64,000 nucleotides of DNA, from positions 3,305,501 to 3,369,500 of the forward strand of contig CP096134.1 of the NCBI GenBank assembly GCA_023242925.1, read 5' to 3'. The stretch comes from Hyphomonadaceae bacterium JAD_PAG50586_4. Lineage in GTDB: Bacteria; Pseudomonadota; Alphaproteobacteria; Caulobacterales; Aquidulcibacteraceae. The notes below the pieces were generated by a model that saw nothing but the letters and a program-made list of their open reading frames with translations, was not told where the DNA came from and made no database searches. Position numbers and translations under genes: made by a program. Numbering within the stretch: the first letter of the stretch is position 1; each line of letters opens with the position of its first letter. Below are positions 36,170 to 46,915 of the stretch, piece after piece.

Positions 36170-36922
36170 TTACTCCGCCTCTGACGCCTCAAGATAAGCG
36201 CCGTACACCTCTTCGAACGGGCCGATCCGCCGGACCCGCCCCTTTTCGAGCCATATGAGCTTCGAGCAGAACGCGCGCAGAATGTTCGGCTGGTGCGACG
36301 CCAGCACCATGATGCTCGCCTTCGCGAGGATGGACGCAAGGCGCTGTTGCGCGCGCGCCAGGAAGCGCGCGTCGCCGGCGCCGATCATCTCGTCCATCAA
36401 GATGACCTCCGGCTCGATCGACGTGGAGATCGCAAACGCCAGGCGCAGGAACATGCCGGAGGAATACGTCCGTACCGGCAGATCGAGGAACTCGCCCAGC
36501 TCCGAAAATTCCGCGATACCGGGCGCCGCAGCGTGCGCTTCACGGAAACTCATGCCGAGAAACACACAGCGGAAAATGATATTAGCCCAGCCCGACGCCT
36601 CGGGATCCATGCCGAGCGTCATATCGGTGAAAGAGCTGATCTTGCCGTCGATCTGGGCCGTGCCTGACGACGGCGTATAGACTCCCGCCAGCAGGCGCAG
36701 CAGCGTCGTCTTGCCGGCGCCGTTATGGCCGATGAGCCCAACCCGATCACCGTCCCTCAAGTCGAGGCTGACGTTGTTGAGCGCTTCAACAAAGGTGGTG
36801 TGCCGGTTGCGCGTGACCAGCTTGTCGTTCAACGCGCCGAGCAGCGTCACCTGCAGCGATAGCGAGTTCGCGTTGTGGATCGGGAAGTGAACGTCGACCT
36901 GATCAAGGAGGATGTGCGCCAT
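36170..36922 (-). CDS. polysaccharide ABC transporter ATP-binding protein (Wzt/KpsT type)
   Basis: A 250-residue ATPase that powers export of a finished glycan. It has Walker A GHNGAGKTTLLRLLAGVY, signature YSSGMFLRLAFAIST (a variant of LSGGQ typical of this subfamily) and Walker B EVILMDEMIGAGD. The ATG at 36922 (MAHILLDQ) is used; an upstream frame start is unlikely. It ends soon after the ATPase core, so it lacks the C-terminal carbohydrate-binding domain of O9a-type Wzt and resembles KpsT/TarH. It is 4 bp downstream of the permease. Confidence 0.93.
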   Translation of the reverse strand: MAHILLDQVDVHFPIHNANSLSLQVTLLGALNDKLVTRNRHTTFVEALNNVSLDLRDGDRVGLIGHNGAGKTTLLRLLAGVYTPSSGTAQIDGKISSFTDMTLGMDPEASGWANIIFRCVFLGMSFREAHAAAPGIAEFSELGEFLDLPVRTYSSGMFLRLAFAISTSIEPEVILMDEMIGAGDARFLARAQQRLASILAKASIMVLASHQPNILRAFCSKLIWLEKGRVRRIGPFEEVYGAYLEASEAE

Positions 36923-36926
36923 CGTG

Positions 36927-37796
36927 TCAGAGCCAAAATACGACGCGGCGGTGCACGCGGCCAACCAGGGGAATCATAATGAGCGTTAGCAACGCGGCCA
37001 CGGCCAGGGAAACCGTCCAAACCTCTGGCGTAACGGGTTCGCCGATCAAGGGATCGCGCACGACAGCCAGCAGGCTGGCGAACGGATTGAACACCACGAA
37101 ACGCTGCACATTCTCGGAGAGCAGGTCCGGCTTCCAAAGAATGGGCGTGGCGAAAAAGGCGAGTTGCACTATGTTCTGCACCACTTGGACTACGTCGCGG
37201 TAGCGCGCGCAGAAAATCGCGACGATATAAGCCAAGCAGAATACGGAATAGATGAGCAGCGCCAAGCCGGGAAATACGAGCAGCGTTTGCCAACTGACCG
37301 GCACGCTAAACAGGACGCAGACCAGCAACGGCGCGATCAGGGTCAACAGGTAGGTCGTCAAATTCTTATAGACGATGGAGAAGATGACGTTCGACGGCGC
37401 CATGTATTGGTTGACGAAATAGCTACTGTATGACTGGAAGCCGACGGTTGCGTCGCCGGTGGTGCTGGCTATGAACTGCCACGTTACCAAACCCACCGTC
37501 ATAAACGGAAGTATCTCGGACAATTCCGCCGACCATAAAGCCGACCACAAAGCAGCGATGCAGAGCACAACCACGCCGGTCGAAACCACGATCCAAAGCG
37601 GCCCAAGCTTCGAGCGCTCGAAGCGCCGACGCATCTCCGCCGAGCCCATGAGGTACCAGATGCGCCAATTGGTGAGGCCTTCACCGATCTGCGCAAAACC
37701 CTCGCCCACATTACCCCAAAAAGTTCGTGTCGGCTTCCTTGGTTGGGTCGTTGAACCGTGACTGCTCAGTGTCTGCGAACGATCGGTGGCGGGCAT
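36927..37796 (-). CDS. polysaccharide ABC transporter permease (Wzm/KpsM type)
   Basis: A 289-residue membrane protein with about six helices and the ABC2 pattern: RRRFERSKLGPLWIVVSTGV (cytoplasmic interface before TM1), MTVGLVTWQFIASTTGDA, LAYIVAIFCARYRDVVQVV and ATPILWKPDLL, then FNPFASLLAVVRDPLIG. These are the classic O-antigen/teichoic acid exporter permease motifs. It forms a two-gene operon with the ATPase. Export is therefore by the ABC-dependent route for at least one glycan. It is divergent from gmd. Confidence 0.93.
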   Translation of the reverse strand: MPATDRSQTLSSHGSTTQPRKPTRTFWGNVGEGFAQIGEGLTNWRIWYLMGSAEMRRRFERSKLGPLWIVVSTGVVVLCIAALWSALWSAELSEILPFMTVGLVTWQFIASTTGDATVGFQSYSSYFVNQYMAPSNVIFSIVYKNLTTYLLTLIAPLLVCVLFSVPVSWQTLLVFPGLALLIYSVFCLAYIVAIFCARYRDVVQVVQNIVQLAFFATPILWKPDLLSENVQRFVVFNPFASLLAVVRDPLIGEPVTPEVWTVSLAVAALLTLIMIPLVGRVHRRVVFWL

Positions 37797-38166
37797 GTGA
37801 TTGGCTTTTCTACTACACTGTCAACGTTGGTCACAATCGGTGCGCAACACCCGACCGCCCCCTAACCCGCGCTCGCCGCCTGCGCAAGCCGCCGCGTCTG
37901 CAGGCTGCTCTGCAGTGCTGCGGGGGATGACACGCATGACGAAATCCGACTTTGCAAAACGCCGAAAAGTAGTGGGCGCGAAGCGGCCATAAGCGTGCAC
38001 AATTACCCTTTTGGTTCCCCACGTCGAAGACCAGGGCCAGCGTGTAGGGCCCGCCCCTGCCAGGCGCGCTATTGCACCAGCAGCTTGCCCTCAAGGTTGG
38101 CGCGCGCGACCAGGAGTGTTACGAGCCGTTGAGCGCGGCCTTAAGGCAATAAGTGCGGGAGGAAAT
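37797..38166 (+). other. intergenic region between ABC exporter and gmd
   Basis: 370 bp between divergent genes; both promoters must lie here. A GGGAGGA ribosome-binding site precedes gmd. Short open frames here lack protein-like composition. No RNA gene was recognised. Confidence 0.5.
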
Positions 38167-39231
38167 GTGTCGAAAGTTGCGCTTATCACCGGTGTCACGG
38201 GTCAGGATGGCGCATACTTAGCGCGATTGCTCTTGGACAAGGGCTACACCGTTCATGGTGTGAAACGGCGGTCGTCATCGTTCAACACCGCGCGGATAGA
38301 TGATATCTATCAGGACATCCACGAGAAGGACGCGCGTTTCATACTCCATTACGGCGACCTCACCGACGCCACCAACCTCATCCGGCTCGTGCAGCAGACG
38401 CAGCCGCACGAGATTTACAATCTCGGCGCCCAAAGCCACGTCCAGGTAAGCTTCGAAACACCGGAATATACAGCAAATTCGGACGCGCTCGGCACGCTAC
38501 GTCTTCTTGAGGCGCTCCGCATTCTGGGCATGACCAGCACGACGCGGTTCTATCAAGCTTCGACGTCGGAATTGTACGGTCTGGTGCAGGAAGTGCCTCA
38601 GCGCGAGACGACGCCGTTCTACCCGCGCTCTCCTTACGCGGCGGCGAAACTCTACGCCTACTGGATCACCGTGAACTACCGCGAGGCTTACGGCATCCAT
38701 GCTTCGAACGGGATTCTTTTCAACCACGAAAGCCCTTTGCGCGGCGAGACCTTTGTGACGCGCAAAATCAGCCGTGCAGTGGCGGCGATCCATCATGGCC
38801 TGCAAGAGGTGCTCTACCTCGGCAATTTGGACGCACTGCGGGACTGGGGGCATGCACGCGATTATGTCGAGGGCATGTGGCGCATCGTCCAGCGCGACAC
38901 ACCCGACGATTACGTCCTGGGCACAGGGGAAATGCATTCGGTGCGCGAATTCGTTGAACGCGCCTTCGCTGTCGTCAACGAGAAGATTACCTGGAGCGGC
39001 GGGGGCGAGGAGGAAGTCGGGATTAACAGCAAGGGCGCGACTGTCGTGCGCGTCGATCCACGCTATTTCCGCCCAACCGAAGTCGAACAATTGCTGTCGG
39101 ATCCCTCCAAGGCAAAGGAACAACTCGGCTGGACGCCGACCACCAAATTTGAGGATCTCGTTGCAGAAATGGTCGAGGCTGATCTCAAAGGTGTGATGCG
39201 CGAAGCCAATCGTCGCAATCGCCATGACTGA
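38167..39231 (+). CDS. gmd: GDP-mannose 4,6-dehydratase
   Basis: A 354-residue SDR enzyme converting GDP-mannose to GDP-4-keto-6-deoxymannose. It starts at a GTG (38167) behind GGGAGGA. It has [53 protein letters not shown] and [14 protein letters not shown] with catalytic Y and K, and [19 protein letters not shown]. The length is normal. It overlaps fcl by 8 bases. Together the two make GDP-L-fucose, with GDP-mannose supplied by manC at 49163. Confidence 0.97.
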   Translation: MSKVALITGVTGQDGAYLARLLLDKGYTVHGVKRRSSSFNTARIDDIYQDIHEKDARFILHYGDLTDATNLIRLVQQTQPHEIYNLGAQSHVQVSFETPEYTANSDALGTLRLLEALRILGMTSTTRFYQASTSELYGLVQEVPQRETTPFYPRSPYAAAKLYAYWITVNYREAYGIHASNGILFNHESPLRGETFVTRKISRAVAAIHHGLQEVLYLGNLDALRDWGHARDYVEGMWRIVQRDTPDDYVLGTGEMHSVREFVERAFAVVNEKITWSGGGEEEVGINSKGATVVRVDPRYFRPTEVEQLLSDPSKAKEQLGWTPTTKFEDLVAEMVEADLKGVMREANRRNRHD

Positions 39232-40177
39232 AGCGGCCTACACCCTAAAGGGCAAGCGTGTCTGGGTCGCAGGCCATCGCGGGATGGTAGGCGCAGCTCT
39301 TGTGCGCCGCCTTGAGGATGAAGACTGCGAAATACTGACAGCAACACACGCCGAACTGGATCTCACGCGCCAGAGTGAGGTCGAGGCATGGGTCCGCGAC
39401 AAGAGGCCTGAGGCCGTCTTTATGGCAGCAGCCAAAGTCGGCGGCATCCTGGCCAACGACACCTATCCAGCCGATTTTCTCTACAAGAATTTGATGATCG
39501 CCGCGAACGTGACAGAAGCGTCCTATCGATCCGGCGTCGAAAAGCTCCTCTTTCTTGGCTCGTCCTGCATCTATCCCAAGCTGGCGCCACAGCCGCTTCA
39601 CGAGGACGCCCTGCTCACAGGACCTCTTGAGCCCACCAATGAATGGTATGCGGTTGCAAAGATCGCGGGCATCAAACTGGCGCAGGCTTACCGCAAACAA
39701 TTTGGCGCAAGCTATATTAGCGCCATGCCCACCAATCTTTATGGGCCGGGCGACAATTTCGACCTTCAATCGAGCCATGTATTGCCCGCGCTCATTCGTA
39801 AGGCGCACGAGGCAAAGCAGGCGGGCGCCCTGAGTTTTGCGATCTGGGGCACGGGCAGTGTCCGCCGTGAATTTCTTCACGTGGATGATTGCGCCGAGGC
39901 GCTGGTGCTTTTGATGAAGGTCTATGACGGCTACGAGCACGTTAATGTGGGCTGCGGCCAGGACGTGACGATTGGCGAATTGGCGAGCATTGTGGCCGAG
40001 GCGGTGGGCTTCAGCGGCGCAATCACCAAAGATTCGAGCAAGCCAGACGGAACGCCGCAAAAGCTTCTGGATGTGTCGCGATTAAAGGCGCTCGGATGGT
40101 CGCCACGCATCGACCTGCGAAGCGGCGTTCGCGACACCTACACTTGGTATCTGAACCACCACGGGGTCTCGTCCTAA
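39224..40177 (+). CDS. fcl: GDP-L-fucose synthase
   Basis: A 317-residue epimerase/reductase that turns GDP-4-keto-6-deoxymannose into GDP-L-fucose. It has [53 protein letters not shown] and [19 protein letters not shown] (catalytic YxxxK). These are the standard family blocks. It is coupled to gmd by an 8-base overlap. The 3' end overlaps the convergent GT2 gene by 4 bases. Confidence 0.97.
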   Translation: MTEAAYTLKGKRVWVAGHRGMVGAALVRRLEDEDCEILTATHAELDLTRQSEVEAWVRDKRPEAVFMAAAKVGGILANDTYPADFLYKNLMIAANVTEASYRSGVEKLLFLGSSCIYPKLAPQPLHEDALLTGPLEPTNEWYAVAKIAGIKLAQAYRKQFGASYISAMPTNLYGPGDNFDLQSSHVLPALIRKAHEAKQAGALSFAIWGTGSVRREFLHVDDCAEALVLLMKVYDGYEHVNVGCGQDVTIGELASIVAEAVGFSGAITKDSSKPDGTPQKLLDVSRLKALGWSPRIDLRSGVRDTYTWYLNHHGVSS

Positions 40178-41019
40178 GCACGGTCCTCGCTCCAAAAGGG
40201 CTCAAGCGAGGGCTGAGCACGCGGGTGCAACATCCACGAGTGCGCAAGCGCCAGTGCGCCCGAAACCGGCGCGCCGCCGTGCAGTCTGGATGCCGCAAGT
40301 TCGAGCGCGAGATAACTTTTCATGCGCCGCCGCAGCACCGTCCCGACACTCCTGTGCTTTTCCGCGATGTAAGCTGCGGCTTGCTCGACGAGCGCTGCAT
40401 TTGCTCTCCCGCCGCGACTTATCTCAGCAGCTATGCCGTTGAACACAGCCAACGAGCCTCCCCTGAACCCCCAACGCAAGAGCCACTCATAGTCTTCGAG
40501 GCGTCTCAGCATTGGATCTTGTCCACCTGAGAGGTCCCAAGTTGTGCGCGACATAAGGGCCGTCGATCCAGGACACGACCAACATCCTGAGGCGAAATCG
40601 GCGGGATCGGCGCTGGCTCTTGGCCTTCGCACCCGTTGTTGGCGGCGCCCCGGCCAGACGTCTACAAACGCGCCACACCAAATAATGCGGGCGGCCTCGC
40701 CCCCTCCATCGCCAGCCCCAATCGACGCTTCAGCGATCCCGCCGGCCACACGTCGTCAGAGTCCAAGAAGGCAATCCACGGCGTCTGGGCTTCGGCAGCA
40801 CCGATGTTTCGCGCAGCGGCCGCGCCGCAGTTTTGGTCTGATCGCAGAACGCGAAGATCTCGCTCCTTTGGAGGAGACCTTGATGGGTTCTGGGGAGCCA
40901 TCATCAACAATTATGATCTCGCTTGCGACGTCTTGATCGAGCACCGAGCGCACAGCCCGCGTGACTTCGACCTGCCTTCCGTAGGTCGGCACAATGACGG
41001 TGAGTTTGGCATCCCCCAT
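40174..41019 (-). pseudogene. glycosyltransferase family 2, two apparent frameshifts
   Basis: Three minus frames form one GT2. The first has KLTVIVPTYGRQVEVTRAVR and SEIIIVDDGSPEP. The second has LRVLRSDQNCGAAAARNIGA and IAFLDSDDVWPAG (DxD). The third has FVDVWPGRRQQRVRRPRA and LRRLEDYEWLLRWGFRG. Breaks lie near 40875 (an extra A in an AAA run, or two missing bases) and 40680 (a missing T in GCGTTTG). The joined protein is about 280 residues, a normal GT2 length. Confidence 0.75.
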
Positions 41020-41110
41020 ACAACCCCTTATAGGCCGTTACCTGGGCGGGTGGCGACCGGCCTCGCGGTCGTGTCGACCTCAAAAAGCGGGTTCGAACAG
41101 AGCTTTCTCG

Positions 41111-42024
41111 ATGACAGCCTTTGGATCCCTCTCGGTCGTGACGCCACTCCTCAACCGGGTCGACGTGCTTCCCGTCGCGCTTCAGAGCGTCGCCAGCCAA
41201 GGCGTCAAGGCGCTCGAGCATATTGTGGTCGACGGCGGCTCCGACGACGGTGCGCCAGATCTGGCCCGTCAGAGCGGAGCTCATGTTATCCACGCTCCGG
41301 GAACTTCGATCTATGAGGCGCTGAACATTGGTCTCGCACGCGCGCAAGGAGATTACATTTGCCTGCTCAACAGCGATGACCGCTTTGCGCCAGACGCATT
41401 TCAAAAAGCGCTCACTATATTGGATGCGCAGCCGCGTTTAGAATTGCTGCGAGGCCGAGCCCCACAGGAGCGACTTAGGGATGGGCAATGGCGCATGCTG
41501 GACCCACCTGCCCCGGCGCTGACGCTTCGACAAGTCTTGCTCGCGCCACCCAACATCAATGCATGCTTCTTCCAACGCCGCCTCTTGGACCGCGTCGGTA
41601 AGTTTGAAACACAATATCGAATATCCGCCGATCGTGTCTGGCTATCGCGGGTGCTGCGATGTGGAGCGAATGTGGCAACGCTTGATGAGCCACTCTACGT
41701 CTATCGCAATCACGCAGCATCGCTCACCATCGGCGCAAACAAGCCTGCGCGAATGGCTTGGGTAAAGGAGCATCTCTCCTACGCCCGCGAGGCGCTCGCC
41801 TCTTCGCTCACGCCTGCAGAAGAAGCAGACTTCAAAGCTTTTGGGGACGAGAAACCGCGCACCTCATCGCGCTCCACGTGGGCCGGCGCGACTCGGCTGG
41901 CGTAATTCAGGCTCTAAGCCAGGGGTTTGGAGTTGACGCCTTGTGGCCATGTCATGCCGCAGCGCCGCTCGTAGGCATTGCCTCGCGACGGCTTTGGCGT
42001 CAGCCCGTGGCGAGGGCGAGTTAA
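41111..42024 (+). pseudogene. glycosyltransferase family 2, apparent frameshift near C-terminus
   Basis: Starts at the ATG at 41111. It has SLSVVTPLLNRVDVLPVALQ, HIVVDGGSDDG, YEALNIGLARAQGDYICLLN (before SDDRF, the metal site) and INACFFQRRLLDRVG. The frame ends early at 41905. Adding one T near 41841 (GCTTTTGGGG) gives AFWGRETAHLIALHVGRRDS and a tail to 42024, just 2 bp before the next gene. The order and spacing make the repaired reading likely. The donor is unknown. Confidence 0.78.
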
Positions 42025-42025
42025 G

Positions 42026-42928
42026 ATGCGCATCCTTTTGACCGGCGCGTCAGGTGCGATCGGCGCTTCCATGCGCGGGGGACTAGAGGCGCAGGGCCAC
42101 GAGGTCGTTGCTGTGTCGCGTTCGGGCCACGTTGGGGGCGCGCGCACCACATTGCGTCTTGACGATTTGCTCCGAAAGGGCGTCGCGCAATTCGGCGCCG
42201 ATGCGATTATTCATCTGGCCGGGATCAGTCACCGCCAAGCTAGCGCAACGGAATACCAAAGCGCCAATGTGGATCTGACCACTGAACTGGCTCGTAGCGC
42301 TGGACCTACACGATTTGTCTTCGCCAGTTCGGTCAAAGCCATCGGCGAGCTGAGTGAGCGCCCCTGGTCCGAGGACGCGCATCCAGCGCCCGCGACCGCC
42401 TATGGAAGATCAAAGCTCTTGGCCGAGCAGGCCATCGCTGAAGTGCCGGATCTAGACTGGGTCGCGTTACGCCTTCCCCTCGTACATAGTCCTTTCGCGA
42501 AGGCGCACTTTGCAGCACTCATGCGCTTGGCGGCAACGCCTGCGCCCTTACCCTTCGCCGACCTCAACACCGCTCGATCATTGATCTCAATCGATTCAGC
42601 GATCGCAGCGTTTGCGAGCGCCGCCGCCAAACGGGACGCGAGAGGCGTCTTCCATCTCTGTGATCGCCCTAGCCTTAGCCCCAAACAGATGATCATCGCG
42701 ATGCGCGAGGGTCTGGGACGAAAGCCCAACCTCTTTGCGCTGGGGCCGGCCAAGCACCTCCTACGCCTGGGACCCACCCGCACCCTGCTGGAGCCGCTCG
42801 AACTCGATGACACGGCCTTTCGTCAAACCTATGGTTATGGCGCGCGCGCCGACATCCAATCGGATACAGCGCTGCGTGAAACCGCCCAGAAGTGGGCAAG
42901 GACGTCGGCTGACCGAAATGGCTGGTAG
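42026..42928 (+). CDS. NAD-dependent epimerase/dehydratase of a sugar pathway
   Basis: A 300-residue SDR protein with LLTGASGAIGASMRGGLEAQ, FVFASSVKAIGELS (catalytic Ser region) and YGRSKLLAEQAI (YxxxK). FHLCDRPSLSPKQM comes near the C-terminus, as in epimerases that accompany undecaprenyl-phosphate sugar synthesis (WbpV-like). It overlaps the next GT4 gene by 11 bases, and the previous gene ends 2 bp before it, so it is part of a tight operon. The exact sugar is unknown. Confidence 0.82.
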   Translation: MRILLTGASGAIGASMRGGLEAQGHEVVAVSRSGHVGGARTTLRLDDLLRKGVAQFGADAIIHLAGISHRQASATEYQSANVDLTTELARSAGPTRFVFASSVKAIGELSERPWSEDAHPAPATAYGRSKLLAEQAIAEVPDLDWVALRLPLVHSPFAKAHFAALMRLAATPAPLPFADLNTARSLISIDSAIAAFASAAAKRDARGVFHLCDRPSLSPKQMIIAMREGLGRKPNLFALGPAKHLLRLGPTRTLLEPLELDDTAFRQTYGYGARADIQSDTALRETAQKWARTSADRNGW

Positions 42929-44101
42929 AATCCTATTCTGTGCGACGGAAGACTGGTTCATAAAATCGCATTTTATGGGCCTCATCGAGGCCGCTCATAT
43001 GCAGGGGTTTCGCCCCCTTGTTGCGGCGCGCTTCGGCAGCGCCAAAGAAGACCTGCGCGCCGCAGGCGCTGAGCTGTGCGAGCTTTCATCGCTCGGACGT
43101 GGCCTCTCCCCTTTCAAACTGATGCGCGAAGTTTCTGAACTGTCGCATCTCATCGCGCGCGAGCGCCCCACCATCATTCATGCGATTGCACTGAAACCCG
43201 CTTTCCTCATCGCCCTGGCTCGCGTGCCCGCCCATGTCCACGTCATTTACGCAGTGACGGGCTTGGGTCATTTGGGAACCGAGCGCACGCTGATCACGCT
43301 TGCCATGCGCGGCGCTGCTCTTGCGCTGCTTGCTTTTTCTGCACGTAAACGCGCTGCAACCATCGTGGTTGAAAATACTCATGACGCACGCAAGTTTCGA
43401 AAGCGGGGCGTGGACAACGGCCGCATCACCATCCTCCCAGGCGCGGGTGTTGACCCCACCCGCTATTCCTACGCCGAGCCGCCGCTCGCGCCGCCTTTGC
43501 ACCTAGGCTTGGCGGCTCGCCTGGTGCGCTCAAAGGGAGTGGATCTGGCCGTTGAAGCCGTGAAGATACTCCTCGCACGCGGTCTCAACGTCACGCTGGA
43601 CATCGCCGGCGAGATCGATCGCGACAATCCCGCCAGTCACACCGAGAGCGACATCGCGCGTTGGAATGAGATTCCAGGCGTTCGCTGCCACGGCTGGGTG
43701 TCGGACATGAACACGTTCTGGGCGACAAAACATGTCGCCCTGGCGCCATCGCGGGGCGGAGAGGGCTTGCCGCGCTCCATGCTGGAGGCCGCGGCCGCAG
43801 GCCGTCCATTGATCACCACTTCAACCCCGGGTGTCGCGACTTCGTCGTTCAGGGTGAGACCGGTTTAATTGTCGCGACATCGAGCGCGCTAGCGATCGCT
43901 GAAGCTATCGAGCAACTCGCGCATGATCCCGAATTGCGCGTGCAGATGGGTCATAACGCTCGCGCGCTGGTCAAGAAGAAATACACTAAGGCAAACGTCG
44001 CGCAGATCGTCTCCGATCTATGGCATCGCGCGCACGTTCCTATTGGCGCTGGTAAGAGCGGAGCTCAAGCTGGGCAGCCCCGATCGGTGTCGGCACGCTG
44101 A
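42918..44101 (+). pseudogene. glycosyltransferase family 4, apparent frameshift near C-terminus
   Basis: The GT4 starts at the ATG at 42918. It has ILFCATEDWFIKSHFMGLIE, IIHAIALKPAFLIAL, ITILPGAGVDPTRYSY and LAARLVRSKGVDLAVEA, then PSRGGEGLPRSMLEAAAAGR. The frame ends at 43868. Adding one base at 43835-43840 (CCCCGGGTG) gives PGCRDFVVQGETGLIVATSS and the normal GT4 tail (ELRVQMGHNARALVKKKY) to 44101. The tail overlaps the convergent gene by about 60 bases, so a further indel near 44040 is possible. It resembles WbpH/PglA-type transferases that act after a paired epimerase. Confidence 0.8.
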
Positions 44102-44800
44102 TCCGCAAAGGCGCGGCAAAACCCGGCTGCGCTGGCAATGCAAACCAAGCTTGCGCCGCGGGCACGTTGGAGCGGTTGAAATTGGAGCTGAAGCCCGAGA
44201 TCGGCTCGTAGCGAAAATCACAATGCAATGCAGGGCCATTATAGCCGCCGCCGTTGAATGTCGTTTCCGCCCGCGGCGCCACCGCCAATCGGTAGTGCGT
44301 ACGTCCGTCGAAAACCAACACCGAGCCACGGCAAGCGCGGTTGATACCCACTTGGCGGCCCAACGCGAACACCCCGGTTAAAGGGTCGTAGGAACCGCGC
44401 CGCTGCGCCTCACTCGCCGGCGGCGCCCCAGATCGCGATAGTTTGGATTGATCGTCGTTGTCAGACCTGAGGCGCCACGGGTCATCTGCGTTCTGCGAAA
44501 TTTTCCCGAGTAAGCATGCGAGATGTCGTAGCGCGCCCAGTTTATGGCGCCATTACTCACTTCGCCGGTTGAGGTTGCCGTAATCTCGGTTTGGTCAAAG
44601 ATTCGCGCAGCGCCAGATGTCCTAATGTTTGCCCGCACGGCGTAACGTGTCGGAGTTGACGTCACTTCGTATGAGGCCTCGCCAAGCACCACAACGCCAA
44701 GCACGGCGGCCTCATAATTCAAGCGATAGGTTTCTGCGCGCGCCGACACCCCAAGCATCAGACCCAACGCCAACACGGTCGCGAATAGCCAACGCAACAT
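44040..44800 (-). pseudogene. DUF3108-type exported protein, apparent frameshift
   Basis: The signal peptide (LRWLFATVLALGLMLGVSARA) begins at the ATG at 44800. The mature start AETYRLNYEAAVLGVVVLGE is the DUF3108 pattern. The frame breaks near 44425 (CTGGGGCGCC); one added G gives DLGAPPASEAQRRGSYDPLTG, and the second frame continues (ALGRQVGINRACRGSVLVFD) to 44040. The repaired length is about 253 residues. DUF3108 proteins are periplasmic and of unknown function, often near envelope genes. Confidence 0.72.
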
Positions 44801-44906
44801 AACCATCTCCGAATACATCCCTCGCGAGTGGTCCTAGTCCACACATATGAACGTGTCACGACGCGCGATCAGTCGCGCGCCGCACTCACTCACAACGAAT
44901 TCGCGG

Positions 44907-45466
44907 TTAGTAGGGAGCGTGCGCCAGAAACAATTCAGCTAGTTCCAGATGCGGATCGCGAAACGGAACCGACGTATCGACAGCGCCGCCGTACGAGATC
45001 GGCGTGGCTTCGACCGGCGCGGGCGTCGGCGCAGGCACAGACGCCGGCTCGCTCAAAGAGAGGCGCAACGCTTCGCGCGGCGCGGCTTGCGCAGTGCGGG
45101 TGGGCTCAAAGGTCACCAGATCACCAGCATCCACGGCGAGCGAACGCAGGCGCTCAATGCTATCGTTCGTAGCGGCACGCGTGAATTCGAGCGAGGCGGT
45201 GCTTTGCGCGAGTTGGCTATGGATCGCGTCGAGCTCTTGCGCCGAGAGCGGAGGTGCAAACGCTGGCAGCACCGCATAGGGGCTGTCTGGCGCGACGCTC
45301 GTATCAGCGCCGCCGCCAAAAGCGGAACTCACACCGATCATGCCGCCAAAGCCAGCCGGAGAAAAAACGTGACGGCAAGCATGGTGGCGGCGACGCCGGT
45401 CAGGCTTGATTTCACGATCGTGTCGATGGCCTCGGCCCCAGGGGTTTGAGCTGACCGTTCTGTCAT
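44907..45466 (-). pseudogene. single-pass membrane hypothetical protein, apparent frameshift
   Basis: Starts at the ATG at 45466 (MTERSAQTPGAEAIDTI) and runs into a hydrophobic segment (GVAATMLAVTFF). A T-run at 45365-45372 breaks the frame. One added T gives VTFFSPAGFGGMIGVSSAFG and a frame to 44907. The long outer part includes a possible coiled region (LDAIHSQLAQSTASLEFTRA) and a Pro/Ala linker. No domain was recognised. It is divergent from the ligase gene at 45681. Confidence 0.55.
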
Positions 45467-45680
45467 CGACTGCTCCCGCACGCACACAAAGCGCGCCGAC
45501 CCATTGGACAGCCCTGAATACGCGCTCTAGGCGTAACAAAGCTTAAATATCGCCCGGCGCCAAGCACTAAGGCAGCACATCCGGTGACGATGCTGAAAGA
45601 TTGGCGTCGAAATAAGCGGCCCATTGCGCACGCTGCCTCGCCCGTGACATCGGTTCGGGACTGAACCGACGGAGCAGAGC

Positions 45681-46852
45681 TTGCGGCTTCCCGATCTCGG
45701 CGCGTTGGCACGCGCGACATTCTTCGCGCTTTTGCCGGCCGCAGCGGTCGGCGGCGCAATGGCGCTGCCGCTGCTCTTGAGCCTTGCCGGCGCTGCCTCC
45801 TTCCGGCCCTCGCTCGTGCGGCAAGTCTTTGAAAAGACACCGCTCGCGATCTGGCTTCTGCTTGCCTTCACAGCTTGGGCGACGGCCTCGGCGTTATGGT
45901 CGCCGAACGCTGGATCGCTGCAATGGCTGAAGTTCGCCATCCTCGTCCCGCTTGGCCTCGTGTTCGCAATCGCGGCGCGAACGCCGCGGGCGCTGACCCT
46001 GTCCGGCGCCCAAGCGGCGCTCTTGGTCATCGCGCCGCTTCTGGCTGTGGAAACCCTCTTTGGGATGCCTCTCAACCGAGCAGGCCAGCCCGACACCGAC
46101 CTTTTGAGCTCTCCCGCAATTTGGGTCGTGCCGCCAGTGTGCTGACGGCGGTCACCTGGGCGGCCGCCGCAGGGCTGCTGGCGCTGGGCGGGCCGATCCG
46201 AGTCATCTGCGCGATTAGCGCCCTGGCGGTGACCGGCGCCATCGTCGCCATCCAACCCGAGCAGACTAGCAATTGGCTCGGCTATGGCGTGGGCGTCGCC
46301 GCGTTCGTCGCAGCGCTCACAGTCCCGCGCTTTGCGCTGATCGCCGTCACCAGCGGCTTGGCGGCTTGGATGCTGGCCGCACCCTTCGTGACCCCGCTCG
46401 TGCTGGGCGATCCGACGCTCTTGGACACTCTACCCTATTCCTGGGCGGCGCGGATTGGCATCTGGGATTATGTCTGCGCCGAGATCCTGCAAGCGCCCAT
46501 CATCGGACACGGCCTTGATGCGGCGCGGCTCGTGGAAGAACGCATGATCATCCAGGGCGTTGAGAGCAGCGCGGTCCCGGCGCATCCCCATAGCGCCAGC
46601 TTGCAGATCTGGTTCGAGACGGGCGCTATTGGCGCAGCCCTTGCCGCAGCGTCCCTGCTTGTGGGCGGCTGGACGCTGGCGCATCGCTTGCGCGGCCAAC
46701 GCGCCGCCCTCGCGGGCGTGACAGCGGCGTTCGCGTCCTTGGGTTTGAGCGCCAATTTGAGCTACAGCCTCTGGCAAGAATGGTGGACAGCGACATTGTT
46801 GCTCGCCGGCGCCCTGCTCGTGGCCGTCGCCAAGCCCTCGCATGATTTCTGA
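45681..46852 (+). pseudogene. O-antigen ligase-like (Wzy/WaaL family) membrane protein, apparent frameshift
   Basis: A polytopic membrane protein. The first frame (from a TTG) holds several helices (LLPAAAVGGAMALPLLLSL, WLLLAFTAWATASALWSP). A break near 46104 (TTTGAGCTCTCCC) joins it to LSRNLGRAASVLTAV and further helices. The periplasmic loop shows GHGLDAARLVEE and PHPHSASLQIWFETG, the HxH...E block of the Wzy_C/ligase family. The repaired length is about 390 residues, normal for the family. It would attach or polymerise the surface glycan in the periplasm. Confidence 0.78.
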
Positions 46853-46915
46853 GCTTCGCCCATTGCACGCAGTTTGGTTGCTTTTGTTCCAAACGGCGCC
46901 TATCGAACGCACGCG

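Noticed and set aside
37801..37992. Short plus-strand open frame before gmd
   Set aside because: Composition is Arg/Pro/Ala-rich, no ribosome-binding site or family match; treated as intergenic.
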